Made by a program: the position numbers and the translations under genes. A DNA stretch of 64,000 nt from Xylocopa sonorina (lineage: Eukaryota > Arthropoda > Insecta > Hymenoptera > Apidae), in NCBI RefSeq assembly GCF_050948175.1, contig NC_135194.1:9168033-9232032 (forward strand), in the 5' to 3' direction. The notes beneath the pieces were generated by a model that saw only the letters and a program-made list of their open reading frames with translations, ran no database searches and was not told the origin of the DNA. Shown here piece by piece: positions 48,770 to 61,645 of this stretch (positions within the stretch are counted from its first letter, which is position 1; each line of letters opens with the position of its first letter).

Positions 48770-50320
48770 TTGCCAGATTTTTCAACGTGATATTGAAATA
48801 GTTTAATACACTACACACGATACCCTATCAAACACTGTTCGCACCGGGAAATACCGACGGCGCCGGTTCTCGGGGCCGAAATGTTTAAAATCCAGTGACA
48901 AACGCAAACACGGCGCGCGTAGATCCCGTGATATCAATCACCGAATTTCCGCGAACCCGACGATCGATACGCGTCCAGGATCTATCCCGGGACCATTACG
49001 CGAAATTGTCAACGTCTGCAGCGTTCGTCGTGTCCGCGGCTAACATCGCGCGCGTCCCGTTTAAACAAATTTAGTCCGGGCCGCGCGTTTCCACGCACCC
49101 CGCCGCTGATAATAACGGGTAGACGAGGTCGATAAATATCGAGGGGGGACTCCTGCACCAGGTCGACGATAAATCACTTTATTTCAAATGCAGGGAAAAC
49201 GCGAAACGGCCCGCGTACAAAATGTCGCGCGAACGACGCTCTACCCACGCGACGAAATAACGTGCGAACGAGGACGAATTAATTCGGGAGGATTATTTCG
49301 CTGGATTGTACGACAAGTCGTGTCGAATTCGCGCCCTATCGTTTTTTGATATTGTAAATGGAATACAGGAATTCTTGGAGTCATCATTTACTTGTATTCG
49401 TCTCATGCGCGATTAGAAGGCTTTGGGTCATATGCGATATCGATTGGGGACCATTTATAGTGATAATGATGATGTACGTTAATTCTTTTGGGGAGTGACA
49501 GCGAAGCAGAGGGTAATTTTTCAAGAATGGACAAATCTTTTATTTTCGTCGTAGTTTTAGAGAAATGTTTGTCGCAATTTGCTGAACCGTCAATCATTTG
49601 GTTACCATTTTATCGTTACGATTAGGGAAGACCGATGTAGGTGCACGCAGTTCAAATTCTAATTTGCATCGGTATCACGATCGCGTCGCGCTAATGTAAA
49701 CTGGATTCAATGACCGTGACGGATCAGCTGCGCGATGAAAAAGGGAAAAAGGGAACGGTTATGCGTGTCGCATACGGCCATTTTAATTCTGTCGCGCGAC
49801 ACAGAGAGCCGACATTAGCCGCGGTGTCGCGCAGCTTGTGCCCCGCAGAATTCGTCCGACCGCCATAAATAATGACCGCAGGGCCTTTATTAGCGACAAT
49901 ATTTCACGTGTGATCGGCCACAGTCGCCGGAGAGCTCTGGTCCCGTCATTAGACGCTCTTCAGCCGGACATCGCGATGAAATTCTAGAAACGTTGACGAG
50001 GGTTTGAAGATTCCTCGGACGACTCGTAGCTGCTTTCTTTCTACCCTGTAAATCTCGATCCTGCAATGTTGCAGCTTCGAACATTAGCTTCTTCTTTCGC
50101 GTCTTCGTGTTTTGACTGGGGAAGAATTTCTGCTCATATTTTGCCGGTCACCGACAGTCGCGATGCGCACACGGTGGTGCCATCCGGATGATTCACGATC
50201 ATGACTCACTTTACCATCGCGCGACTGGTACGAGTTTGCACAAACAGAAAGACGCTCGAAGTCGATCACCAAGATTCGCGTCGAACGATGCGTTAAAAAA
50301 TACGAGGTCGCGTTTATTAT

Positions 50321-50338
50321 AAAAAAAAAAAAAAAAAA
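50321..50338. repeat. A18 homopolymer
   Basis: An 18-base A run. No retroposon body or target duplication is recognised around it. Confidence 0.9.
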
Positions 50339-53300
50339 TGGCACTAGAGTGTAACTGTAACGCATAAATTTCTGACTGAATTGGAATCGTCGTCGATTAC
50401 CATAAAAGAATCTTTCGAATTACCATGTAGATGGTTTGCAGAAAAAAGTCGCAAACGGAATTCCGCATGGCTTACAACCAGAAAAAGGAGTTCATTCTTT
50501 AATTATACCGTATTAAAATTTAATCGCGCCAAAGAAAGTCGTTGTTTGCGCGTGAATAATGTATAAGCAGTTTGCGCTGGTGGGAGGGAAAAAATAATAG
50601 TAAAAGGAGGGACTCGAGCTAGAGTATTTAACTATTCATAAAATGCACGGGTACGGAATTTAAATTTCTGTCGAAATGAATCGTGACCGGCGTTTGTCAA
50701 CCGTTTAATTACTGGCGGATCCGCGAATTAAATTTGCCCCATTGATTTCATTTGAATTTCACAGCGGCGCCGGTCCCGGCCGCAATTATTGTTCCGATAA
50801 TTATTCGTACGATTTCCAGATTATTCGGATAATTATATGGCCGACCGTTAATTCCCGTATTTTTTTCTCACCCCGTAAAACGATAGCCCGTTATTTGGCG
50901 CGCGCTCGCGTATCTGGCGATAATAATTCCCGGGGCTTCTACCGGGCATCGCGAAAATCTTCTACAAAGCTCCTTAATTAATTTCGAAAGTAGCTTCGTT
51001 AAAACGTAATGAACACCGATCAGGTTAAATACTGCGCGAATGAACGCTCTTTAACCGCTGGTATTTACCGTCGCTTTCGACGAAAACAATTTGTAATTGA
51101 GACCAGCTTCTAATTGGAAATTACTCTGTTGTCGAAATCGTTGTACTTATAAACTCAACATAAAAATCGCTATTCATCGTTGACCAATACCCAACAAAGT
51201 CGCGAAAGGAACAGGAAATATTCTTAAATTCCAAAGAAGCTACCATAATCGAATGAAGAATATAGAATTCAAGTCTGACGCAGACATGGTCATTTTTCTC
51301 TCCTGTTCCCAAAAGTACTGGGGACCAAGGCCTCGCGACGCCATTACGGTCCCGCTTATCCGATCTCGCCTGGTCCCGGGTCGTTTCGCGGACCGATCGA
51401 TTCGTCTCTTTGCCCCGTTAAAGCATCGACGTCGTGCTGATAAATCTGCATACGTACTCTCTTCGCGGTTAGCATGCGTGGAACCGAAATGGCGTGCAAG
51501 CCACGGGTGGACGGGGACGCGGGAATGCGGCGTACGCAGAGGCACGCGGGGCGAAATTCACGCGTGTCGTAAATCATCTACGGTCGATACGCCGCGTACG
51601 CAGTGTCGTCGACGTGCCAGCCGTTAGCTTGCCGTTCGTTTCCCATTCGAAGTCGTACACCCACCCACGCCAATGCGGCTCGTTTATGTTCGCATAAAAT
51701 TCGTTGGGGAACGACAGCTGTCTCGTCGTCCGGCTGCGTGATGAAACGAGATTTGTCTTGCCTCGCGAGGGCCTCGCGAGCTTCGAGAATCGTCCGCGAA
51801 TCACCAGGAATGTCGTATTGTCCGGTTCGTGGGTCTCGCCGAGTTTCTTGTTCGATTTCACCTTTTCAATTCGCGTTGCGACCGCGCGTTTCAATTTTCT
51901 TCAGAGCAGCTTCCGCTCCACTTATCAGTTCATCTATAATGCTCCGCTTAGAGTTTCTCGAGACGAATCGAAAATTGGAGCTCCGTTGAAGCGCGCGAAC
52001 GGGAGCAAACGGGGGATAATCGCGCGCGTGTACCAAGGAGCTGCGAAGCCTAACCCCGTGGAGAACGTTCCCGCGGTGTCGCGCGGGAACGAGCGCGGTT
52101 TTTGCGCCGCGGACGTCGCGTAAAACCGCCGTAAATTACTGAAAACGGTGATCACGATAATGCTCGGCGAGCGCCGAGGGCGGTTTTATCGGCGGCAAAT
52201 GAAACGGGCCGCCGGATGCCGGCTTCGCGGTGCGACAAATGCCTCCGCGCGCGCTCCACCGAGCCATACACCAGACATAAACGACGCGTAACTTACTATT
52301 ACCCATCGCTAAACAGCTGGCAACGTTATTGCCGAGACAGTAATTTATCCCAGGGAGGGCCACGGGAATTCTTTACCTCCGCCCCGATATTTACCTCCTC
52401 CCTCCTTTGAAATCGTTCGTTCTGGCTATCTTCCAGCGGCAACCAGCAGAATTTCTAGCCGTTCCCGGGGAAATCCTTGAATGGATTTTTAAGTGCGAGT
52501 TAGTCGACGTGGGATTGCGAATTTGTTATCTGATCCTGCTTGGGCGCAACGAGCAGCGCTGCGGTACGGCGCTGTTTACGGGGGTACGCGCAGGATACTC
52601 TTTCGACTAACGAGCGCACGAAAGTGTTTTAATGGACGAATTTTCACGTAATTGGACGATACACAGATTCGTCTGAACGAGAAGCGCAAGATTCGAGATC
52701 CAGCACGTGTAGCCGGAATCAGTTCCTCTTGGTTTGTACTACAGCAAAATTATGCGATATCAACGTTGGAATTGGCAGCAGGAGTTCGTAATTGCAATTA
52801 TGTACGCTCGGAACTGAACTCGAGATCCAAGGAGGCCGAAGTCGACTCCAAGCTTATCAAAATTTACGCCACTGTCAACCAATTACAGACGAAGAATCAT
52901 GTGGCAGTCGCTCGAACAAGTCGCCTGTTGGTACTGTCAGCCCATAAATCCCACCGAACGAATTGCGCTGCTCGCTGCAGCCGCGAAGCATTCCGAGTTA
53001 ATTTCCCATTCGAGCTAGCAGAACGCGATCCCAAGCGAGACGGGATCGCTGCCCTTCGTGGCGGATCCACGATCGGTTGTTACTAATGCGCGTCGATCCA
53101 GATTTTACACGAAGAACTAAGAATCAAGAAAGCTGAAATACCAAACATTTTGCATCACCCCGTGTACGTGTAAATTGTAGCGTAATTCGCGAATAAGTTT
53201 TACGAATAAATTATTTCACGCGGAGCATCTTCACTATAACGATTGTCTTAAAGGAACAAACAGATGACGAGCTCGCATCGATCGAGCGATCGACGCCGTC

Positions 53301-54815
53301 GAAGTTGTACGAGGCCGCATTCTCGCTCGTCGCATTTCACTCTACAAAATGATCACGTTGCTGAATCTGATACCGCGACGTCCGCGCGTACAATCATTTG
53401 CCAATAATTTCAATCTGACTAACTTATCAGCTGTCAACGGAGTTGACTTTGTACCGCGGTTGAACGGCTCGCGTCGCTTTCGACGCGGTTCCATCTCGAC
53501 GCTGCAAATCATTTCATAATCGCGTTCGGACAGCTGAGTCTCGTCGTTAATAATTTACAAGTGCAACTAACTATTTTTAACAAGCTGACAACGTACCTCG
53601 CTTCCCGACGAAATTGTCTATCGTCGCTCTCGATGAAGTTAATTTCGCAGAAAATAACGTCCACGATCGCGCGTAGAGAAACGTGGTTCATTGATGCGAG
53701 AATGGTTCACGCGTCGATGTACAGTTCGTATTAAAAGTTGGAACGATAAAATGACGAGTAATACGTCGTTTAGCGATTGCAAGGCAGAAGCGAAGTTCCA
53801 TCTGAACGGGACGGTATTGTTCCGTTATATTGACCCACAACTGTCTTAACGAACCAATAAACGTGTCGTTGGCAATTTTTAACGGTCACCGTGTTGGAGT
53901 CCCCGTCGGTTCTAATAAAGAATAGGAACGCGAGATCGGTATTTTGAACCGGCAATATCGAAACTCGCGACAGCTGTTAATGATTCAGGCGCCAATGACC
54001 CGTTCGCCGCGTTCTTCCGCGCTCGAGGAACTGCCGCCATTTACGAAGCCGGTTTATATTTGCCTTGGATTTAACGAACGGTCCCGGTGTTCACTTAGTA
54101 GGCTATTACCGTCGTAAAATAACGCGGTGTATGAACGGTAACGCGTCGAATAACGTTGTGAATCACCGTTTATAAACATCGTTTCGCGCACGTGGCTTCA
54201 ATGAAATTATATCGCCCAGTCGGAAAATGCACCCGCGTAATACTGGAAACTGCGTTTTATTATGTAGACCGTTGATGCACTGGTCTCCAAATTTAACATT
54301 AAATAGAAAATTGAACAAAGCTTTACGAGATAGATTGTTAAACGGAAATGGAAGTAAATGTTACAATGTATTTTTATTTTAAATAACAAGTTTTACGTAA
54401 TAGTGCTAGCAGAGTGCATGTGACGTTTACGTTCACAACGAAGAGCCAATACTTTGCATATAATAATCGCAAAACTCGTACGTGAGTAACGTTACATCGC
54501 TAAACGAACCAAATATTGGAGTAGCTTTTAGAGCGAGATATAAAAAGCGTACGCTCAAAGTGTGTTCGAATAATCCAACGTTCAATAATACTCGAGTATT
54601 CCGACGTTATCGGGGGTTAAATTTTGCGAGGCAAGTGATAAATTACATTTCTCTTTTAGAAATTGCTCGAAGACGCAGCTGGTTAGCTTCAAGTTCGAGC
54701 CGCTATCTTCGATCGTTGACCTAACAAATTAGAGATAAGGAAATTTCGTAACACGCGTAGAGAGCGCATCGTCGAAGCTGCGAAGTTTCGGTGTCTCGCA
54801 ACAAATGGACGCGCA

Positions 54816-54836
54816 GCAACCCCCTGAGGGGGTTGC
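54816..54836. other. Short perfect hairpin
   Basis: GCAACCCCC and GGGGGTTGC form a 9-bp stem around a TGA loop. It sits in isolation with no adjacent gene. Confidence 0.7.
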
Positions 54837-56731
54837 GCGTATAAAGTCGCAACCGTTAGTCTCAGCTAGGACGACGCGAACTCCGCAAGCGAAATGGCCA
54901 TTCGAGCGGATATTTATCTCCGACGTAATTTATACGCGTCATTTTCGGATTCGTCGTTTCGAATTCGACGCCGTCCGCTTTGAGATTTAAACGCGCCGCT
55001 CGCGCGCGCGGTTCCGCGCAGGCCCGTATACAACTCAAAAGCTGAATTTATTGACTGGCGGGACCGATAAATTGTTTCGTGGGCCCGTGGCGGGGCGCTG
55101 CGGCAGACGTTATTGAGCCATTAAATCGTGATTACCCGCGTGTTATTGGGTGCGGTGACACGGGGACGAGACGTTCTTTCCTGCCTCCACCTCCCCTTCG
55201 TCGGCACCCCGACTCGTCGCTCGACGTCGACTTCTGCCAGTTGCTAACCCTTTTTTTACCTCACTTTGTTCCCTGCTCGTCCCTCCTTTTTTAATCTTTT
55301 AATTTTGCTTCGTTTTTTGCCCGCTTCGAGGACTCGACTCGCAGCCAGGGACTCCCGTTCCTTTTCGTTTATTGCCCCTGTCCTGATGACGGATTTGCGA
55401 GTCGCGATTCGATGCATGGAATTTCGAACGAAGGGCGCACGTTTGATACCGTCGCGATCGGATCGTGGGTTTAATTGGAAACAAAGGAAGGATTTCGAAG
55501 GGTAGTTTCATGTAAAAGTGTTCAATCCCTGTACATCGTGAATCTCTGCCACGATAGTTCGCTTACAGTGAATTTCGCGATAGAATTTTTGTACGATTGT
55601 TTTCTGAAATACGTCCATCAATGGAGCAGTCACTGCGATCGCGTAACTCTTTACTACGAGGAGAAGCTGCACAAGGGACGCAGGATCGGTTATTGCCATT
55701 TTATAATGAAATACCTCGCGACACGTGTCAACCTCGTAAGCTCACCGCAGCGAGTAATTATTGTTTTGAATATTGTAACAATTTCGATCTCGCAGAGATT
55801 GAGTAAATCGTCGCCCTCGCGATAATTAAAAAGTAATTCGCCGTTACGGGGGTGGGGATATTTCCGCGTGCCATTAAATTGTACGAAACGTATTTTATAC
55901 CCCAGAGGAGGCTGTAATTTCGAACGTGGCCTCTCTGGCAAACCCTTCGAATATTAAATGACATAATTCCGGTTGAACCACATGTTATTTCTCCATCTGT
56001 TCTCATTCTCCTCGCGCAGCCCTGGAACACCTCTCGAGGCGCATGAAGAAACAAAAAGGCGCGGCCATTCCCGCAATAAGAAAGCTCGCGGGGTGCATAG
56101 TGAATTGAAACACGGGTACGAGAGGTTGATATAGCCCCGTCGAGGGATGGGAAATGAAAAATAAAGGCTCGGGGGAAAAAGAAGAATGATAGGGTTCGAT
56201 AGGGAATTTGCTGCGGCGTGCGTGCCGACAATAGCTAAGGGCCATAATTGCACTCTAAATATGCATGCTGGATGCGGCTGTCGGGGCTGACTGTTCCATA
56301 TTCAGCGATTAAGTGTGATGTACGAGTTTTGAGTGTCGCGGCATATCAAACAGGCGTAATCGTACGTGTAGTAATCCCTCGCCAGCTGTCTCCCCTCCCG
56401 TTCGACGATTCTGCCCCCCTCGCGTGATAAATTCCGCACAATTAACTAAGCTGGGCACGACGCCGATGGGAACCGTACGTATCGCGAATGCTAAATGAAC
56501 GCCGACGTCGATTCTTGTCGATCTCGATCTGGGGCTCGTTTAATGTCACGCGGTGACTTCTCTGGGACATCGATGCGGTTCCGTTTCGGGAAATTAATTT
56601 TCCACGGTGCTGTATACGTGGTGTGCGTGACATTTTACACGTATGTACCATGTACGAGTCTCTGTCAAATGTCTCTGTACTTCGAACAGTGCCATTTTAC
56701 TTGCGTCAGGTATAGATACTTGAGAGTATGG

Positions 56732-57024
56732 CACTCTCCATAAATTACACCCTTCTGCGTCCTTCATCGTAGGGGTTGGACTACTTGGTGACTGCGACGA
56801 GAGGTCTGCTGACCATTCTTTGGAAAATCGTAAATTTGAAAAACTCAACTCTCGACAAACACAAAGTTTAGTTTCTAATATAGATAGTGGGTATTTTCAT
56901 AATACGTCTGGTATTGGTATTAGATTTCCTGTTATTGATTATACGTTAATGAAATTAAATAGATATGTATCGTAAATTTAAGTAGTGCATTTAAATATTT
57001 ATATAGAAGAACAGTAGTCGTACT
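56732..57024 (+). repeat. Diverged flank shared by the tRNA-Ile loci (copy B)
   Basis: CATAAATTACACCCTTCT, GACCATTCTTTGGAAAATCG and the terminal CAGTAGTCGTACT just before the tRNA all have counterparts in the flank of copy C (62620-63010). Several are also in copy A. Identity is moderate, far below the 100% seen in the tRNA itself. Confidence 0.65.
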
Positions 57025-57098
57025 GGCCCATTAGCTCAGTTGGTTAGAGCGTCGTGCTAATAACGCGAAGGTCGTGGGTTCGATCCCCCCATGGGCCA
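57025..57098 (+). tRNA. tRNA-Ile(AAT), copy 2
   Basis: All 74 bases are identical to copy 1, with anticodon AAT at 57059-57061 and intact acceptor, D, anticodon and T arms. It is followed by a T-run terminator. The immediate 5' flank (CAGTAGTCGTACT) is shared with copy 3, suggesting these two split from each other more recently than from copy 1. Confidence 0.98.
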
Positions 57099-57099
57099 A

Positions 57100-57108
57100 T
57101 TTTTTTTT
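57100..57108 (+). terminator. Pol III terminator of tRNA-Ile copy 2
   Basis: A run of nine T begins two bases after the gene. Confidence 0.9.
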
Positions 57109-58040
57109 CTTCATTCTAATCGATATATATTACATTTAAATACTTCTTTTTTTACAAATATTAGTGCTCACACAATGTTATATATAATACAGTGAAAATG
57201 TAAGAAAAAACTGGCGTCGAGAACTAGCAGAATAAACACTCAGAACGTTTCACAGATCCTCTTACACATATCCAACAAAATTATATGTGGATGATGTAAG
57301 CGTCCTGTAAAGAGAAAAAAAAACTTGTTTTTCTTTTCGAATAAAATATTCGCGAATCCAAATTCCCCCGCTATAAGTTGCCACGCCACCTGAGGGTCGC
57401 ATGTCACTTATAAATAAATCTCGCGTCAAACGACAACTCGTCGAACGTTCGTTAACGAGTAATCTCGTTCTGTATGTAGTATCCGGAAGAATTACTATAA
57501 TTACACGTGCTCCTATTACAATCGACCGACTCGACGGTGTCTGCTTACGAGATGGCGGCCCTTGCAGACCTCGTAGATAATAACGAGCGTTTCGTTCGGA
57601 TGGACCGGTCGATGCGTGTTCGACAAAGCCCCACGTATCAACGTGAAGCCACGGCCAAGAGGAAGAACATAATTAGCCCCGTGTAATTGCACCCATAAGG
57701 ATCCTTCCTGAAGGAACTGAACCGAACGAGTCGCGACGAGACATCGTCCCTACCTCGCAGCCCCATCCTTCCACCGTGGCTGGCTGCGGGACCTCGATCG
57801 TGTTCACCCGTAATAAGCCTTAATCGGGGCTAGATTTAGTGGCGCGCGGCCCTTTTTTGAATTACACCCTCGTTGCACGCAACGCCCAGCCCTTGTGCAT
57901 GCCCTCCGCGAGAGGGACACCTCGTGAATTCGCCTTAATTTCGCCCGCCTCCGGCTATCATTTCGATCGATAAATCTCTCGCTTTATCGAGAAGGTCTTT
58001 GATGAGCAATCGGTGCGCTGTCGGCCAACCGGACGATCGA

Positions 58041-58247
58041 ATTCGCTTCCTCGACGGATTCGAGCTACAACTTCCCAGGTTTTTCTTCAGAAACTATGAC
58101 ATTTCACTGGTCTACTGAAAGCACGTTCTTGATTGAATTTAAATTTAGTTTGGCAATAGTTAAATTTATCGCAGAGAGCATTCTGTTTCTTGACAAACTA
58201 ATGACACCACTTGTAAGTCGAACAAATTCGTATCAACCGAAAATGGA
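58041..58247. repeat. Tandem duplication, copy 1 (207 bp)
   Basis: Blocks GCTTCCTCGACGGATTCGAG, CTACTGAAAGCACGTTCTTG and GTTAAATTTATCGCAGAGAG recur about 207 bp downstream in the same order and orientation. It ends with TCGTATCAACCGAAAA. Confidence 0.92.
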
Positions 58248-58461
58248 ATTGGCTTCCTCCACGGATTCGAGCTAAAATTCTCAGGTTTTTCTTCCGAAAA
58301 TATGACATTTCATGGATCTACTGAAAGCACGTTTTTGATTGAATTTAAATTTACCTTGCTCCTTTAATTTCGTAATAGTTAAATTTATCGCAGAGAGAAT
58401 TTTGTTTCTTGACAACTAATGACACCATTTGTAACTCGAACAAATTCGTATCAACCGAAAA
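58248..58461. repeat. Tandem duplication, copy 2 (about 214 bp)
   Basis: This direct copy of the previous unit carries an insertion near CCTTGCTCCTTTAATTT and several point differences. It also ends with TCGTATCAACCGAAAA. Confidence 0.92.
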
Positions 58462-61400
58462 CCAATTACATAATTCGACTAGCCGATATACTAATCCGAA
58501 GGCTGAAATTAGAGGTCTTATCGCTATCGCTTGAAACAGCGTAGTAGTGTAACAAACAATTCGTATCGCACCGCTTGGCATGCTAATAGGTTTAAGAGTT
58601 AGTCGCAGGATACTGTTCCAGGCAAAGTTGGGGGTTGTTCCATTCATGAACCGTGGTCGCTTAATAGCTGAGGACCGTCCCGTTGAAAGGTTATCATAGC
58701 GACCCAATTGGCTCGTGAACGAACGAACAAACGAACTGTTAAAAACCACGCTGTTCGTATTTCAAGTTAAGAGACTCATAAATACGTATTAATATTGACG
58801 GCTATTTCGATTTGTCCGTTTTGACGCGCATCAAGACTGGCGTTAAACAAGAAAACGCTTTTACAGACTCGCAAACAATCCCGATTCGAAGACTAAAACT
58901 TTTTCCGCGAAATATCGCATTGACGTTCTGGCAGAAGAAAATCCACAGATTCTTGCTTGTTTTGTTCGAAGTATTTTTTAAAAAATCGACTTTCTCGCTT
59001 AACCGGACAATCTCGTGACGCTTCAATATCGATGTAATCGCGTGCAAGTTAATTAACTCTTCGTTCGCGAGAACAAAAAGTCTCGCATCGAAGGCGTAAA
59101 AAAGAAGGAAACGAACGCGATATGCGCGCGTCGTGTAAATAATCTCGGTACTGATAATCAGCCGACGTTTTCGAAGGACGCCTGGAGTCTCCTGTCCTCT
59201 GTTTAAATACAAATTTACCAGCGGAAGCCTGTAATTTTCGACAGAGGACCCAGTTCGTGGTCAATCTTGCACGAAGCGATGAGAGCCACGACGAAGAACA
59301 AAACTCGGTTCGTTACGGGTATTATGTGACGAAGTGAATGGAGATCGAGGTAATGTCGCGTTAGCGCCTCCATGCAGCCAGCAAGCAGAAGCATACAGGG
59401 TGGTCTCTGAAATCTCAGGCAATTCTGTCGTCGAAATTTTCCTCTCACTTTTTTTTATTTAATACACAAATGGTCAAATTTGTAAATGGCCAATTTAATA
59501 AAAATTCGCTTAAAAAAGACCAACGCTCCCTTCTTAAACACAGTGCAACTTGCTGTACGGTTAAACAGAAATTGTATAATTTCGCGAGAGCATTTATACA
59601 CGTACAACCCGCGCGTACCTCGAGCTTCGACGCTAACGGGAAATGACAAACAGGATAAATTGCACCGTCGCCTTATGCGATCGTCGCATTCTGCCAGCAT
59701 ACCTTCGTACACTGGGGAAACCAGTCCGAACCGCCCCGGCGAGGAAGTTCGTACTTGGGCTTTTTCTTACCAATGGAGATTACAGAACCCATCCAACGGG
59801 CCAATCCCGTGAATGAAGATCCAACTGATTGACGCGCGTTCGACTTAATGACACCGGGGAACTGTGTCCGCTCGCAGGAATCCGTCGAACGGCAGCAGCC
59901 AGGTCCCCGTGCGCCGCCATTACATACTTCTTGCGGCCCTTTCCGCCCTCTCCAATCCTTCCGGCCCGATATCGCGGCCCGTTTCCCCGCTCCTGTTACG
60001 GCGAACCAGTGTTATTGCCTCCTTATTAAGGAAATAATTGCGATGTTTTACGATCGCGTTCCCCGATCAATTATCCAAAGAAACGGAGCAAAACGAACGG
60101 GCCCGCGGCCTGCGAGAGTTGTTAACGAGCCTGGACGATCGTCGCGCGGAACCACGCCAGCGGAACCGGGGCCTACTAGAATGCTCCGGGTAATTTCCTC
60201 TCTCGTTCGTTCGTGTACCACGCGCAATTTTTAATCCCTGGTTTTGGGTAACCGAGATCAAACCACGTTTACTTTGTAGCTGGCAAATTGGGGGAACCGC
60301 TGCTGGGTCTTGACGAATAATTTATCTGCAATTGAAATTTTTCTAACGTATCATTCGGATGAACTTTGCTCGCTGTTTTTATTTTTCACGTAAACCTGTA
60401 AAGCGAGTTTGTTCTTCTTCGCTTTTTTTTTCTTTACAGTTGCATTTGAACGGAACCGTTTAACGATAAATAAGAAAATGAACGCATCCTGGTTCTCGAT
60501 GGAACGTTGCAGAAAAAGGTAGTCCATGGTCGTCACAGGATATTTAACTCGAATCCGCGCGGCATTTCCCCCCTCGAGCCGATATTCCCCGAAATCGTGC
60601 AGAAACATCGGTCCCCTAATTGTTTCGCGCATTTAGGGAGGTTCGTTCCCCGGTTACCGGCAAAAAAAAGGTAGATAGGGGGCCATTAGCGAAAGCTGGT
60701 CGCGAGCGAGAAATTTGTCTCACGGTCGCGGCGTTAATTCTCGACCGTGCACACGCGTCTAAGGCTTTGTAAAGTGGTCGCGAGGGGCGGCCCAGGGATA
60801 AGGTGAAGACTTGCCACCCAAGTAGAAACTTCCATCGTTGATTGTTCCGTGGGCCCCGGTGTAGTAGGTATACTCTCGATGCTATACCCTCGCTGACCAG
60901 AGTTGACGCGTCGATTTACCCTCTCTACCAAGCGCAGCTCTCGAGTTACACTTGACGAGTTTTTCTTTATTCATTCGCGACGTACATTCGATCGTTTTTG
61001 TGCCTGTTACATGTCTGTTCGTATAAAAAAAAAACGTACAGAAGAAAATCTGCTGAAGCTGTTTGCTTCTTACTGGCACAGATCGTCTGTCAGCTTTCGT
61101 CGATTCGAGTATATTTCCATGGGTCTTCTCTGACCATCCACCGATCGACCAGGCCATATGCGAATCGGAACGGATCGCGAAAGAAAGAGGGGAACGGTCG
61201 TTAATTATCCCATTCCTGGTCGCCTGTTGTGTGCCCGTTCCTCGTTCCCCGTTGGCCTGTGACAATGGCCAGGGGACACGAGCCTTGAAAGGCAGAGCAA
61301 CAACTGCGGACGAGAGTGGGACACGTTTCACGATAGACAGAACGTGTTTCACTTTTGTGAGGATTAATTGGAATCCTGTAAAAAGAGTGTTTATTTCTCT

Positions 61401-61557
61401 TATCGATGAGGTTTTGTTCGGTCGTCTTCGCGAGAATTCATTGGAAAAATAAGAATTTGCGGTTTTGAGAAAATGTTTGACTCTCTACTATAACAAAGTG
61501 ATACTGATTTGTTTGTTTCATAAGCTTCTGTCACTTCTCGTAGGACAAACAATGTAA

Positions 61558-61589
61558 CTAACTGTTTCTTTCTTTTCTTTCAGGTGAGT
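61558..61589 (+). promoter_or_regulatory. Recursive splice site (ratchet point) 2, junction 61583/61584
   Basis: This is a textbook ratchet point. A CTAAC branch-point match lies at 61558-61562, with its adenosine 22 nt before the junction. A nearly pure pyrimidine tract (CTGTTTCTTTCTTTTCTTT) and CAG follow, then directly GTGAGTG. The junction words and plus-strand orientation are the same as at ratchet point 1, 32.5 kb upstream. Two such sites on one strand argue for stepwise removal of one long intron. This is the strongest splice-type signal in the window. Confidence 0.8.
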
Positions 61590-61645
61590 GAAATACAGAC
61601 TCGCTGTTGCTCTTAACAATTCGTTCTTCGTAAAGTACCGCGGCT
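61584..61645 (+). other. Putative recursive-splicing exon 2 (62 nt, non-coding)
   Basis: After the ratchet point the next strong donor, GTAAGTAT, begins at 61646, defining a 62-nt exon similar in size to the one at ratchet point 1. Stops occur in all three frames (TAA in the first, TGA at the start of the second, TGA in GAGTGA in the third), so it is not an internal coding exon. It fits a recursive-splicing exon that is defined and then skipped. It could alternatively be a 5'-UTR exon. Confidence 0.58.

Larger units (their letters stand above)
43068..56731. other. Long non-coding stretch, no gene recognised
   Basis: 13.7 kb without a recognisable gene. It holds the tandem duplication at 44251-44645, a CTTC repeat at 44810-44860, a polypurine tract at 47699-47865 with a GA repeat inside, and an inverted repeat at 48674-48769. 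An A18 run lies at 50321-50338 and a short perfect hairpin at 54816-54836. CpG-rich blocks at about 46.4-48.2 and 51.3-52.4 kb contain many overlapping open frames (up to 161 codons) with no recognisable domain and no good splice-site pairing. Confidence 0.55.
57099..61557. other. Non-coding stretch before ratchet point 2
   Basis: AT-rich to about 57.35 kb, then mixed. It contains the tandem duplication at 58041-58461. The minus-strand open frames at 58351-58749 (132 codons) and 60882-61352 (156 codons) have no recognisable domain, and the first runs into the duplicated unit. Confidence 0.55.

Noticed and set aside
50311..50340. A18 run as the tail of a retroposed gene or SINE
   Set aside because: No upstream retrogene or SINE body and no target-site duplication recognised.
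52652..53086. 144-codon plus-strand open frame
   Set aside because: It looks less repetitive than the others, but I recognise no family and see no supporting promoter or splice signals. A conservation test would decide.
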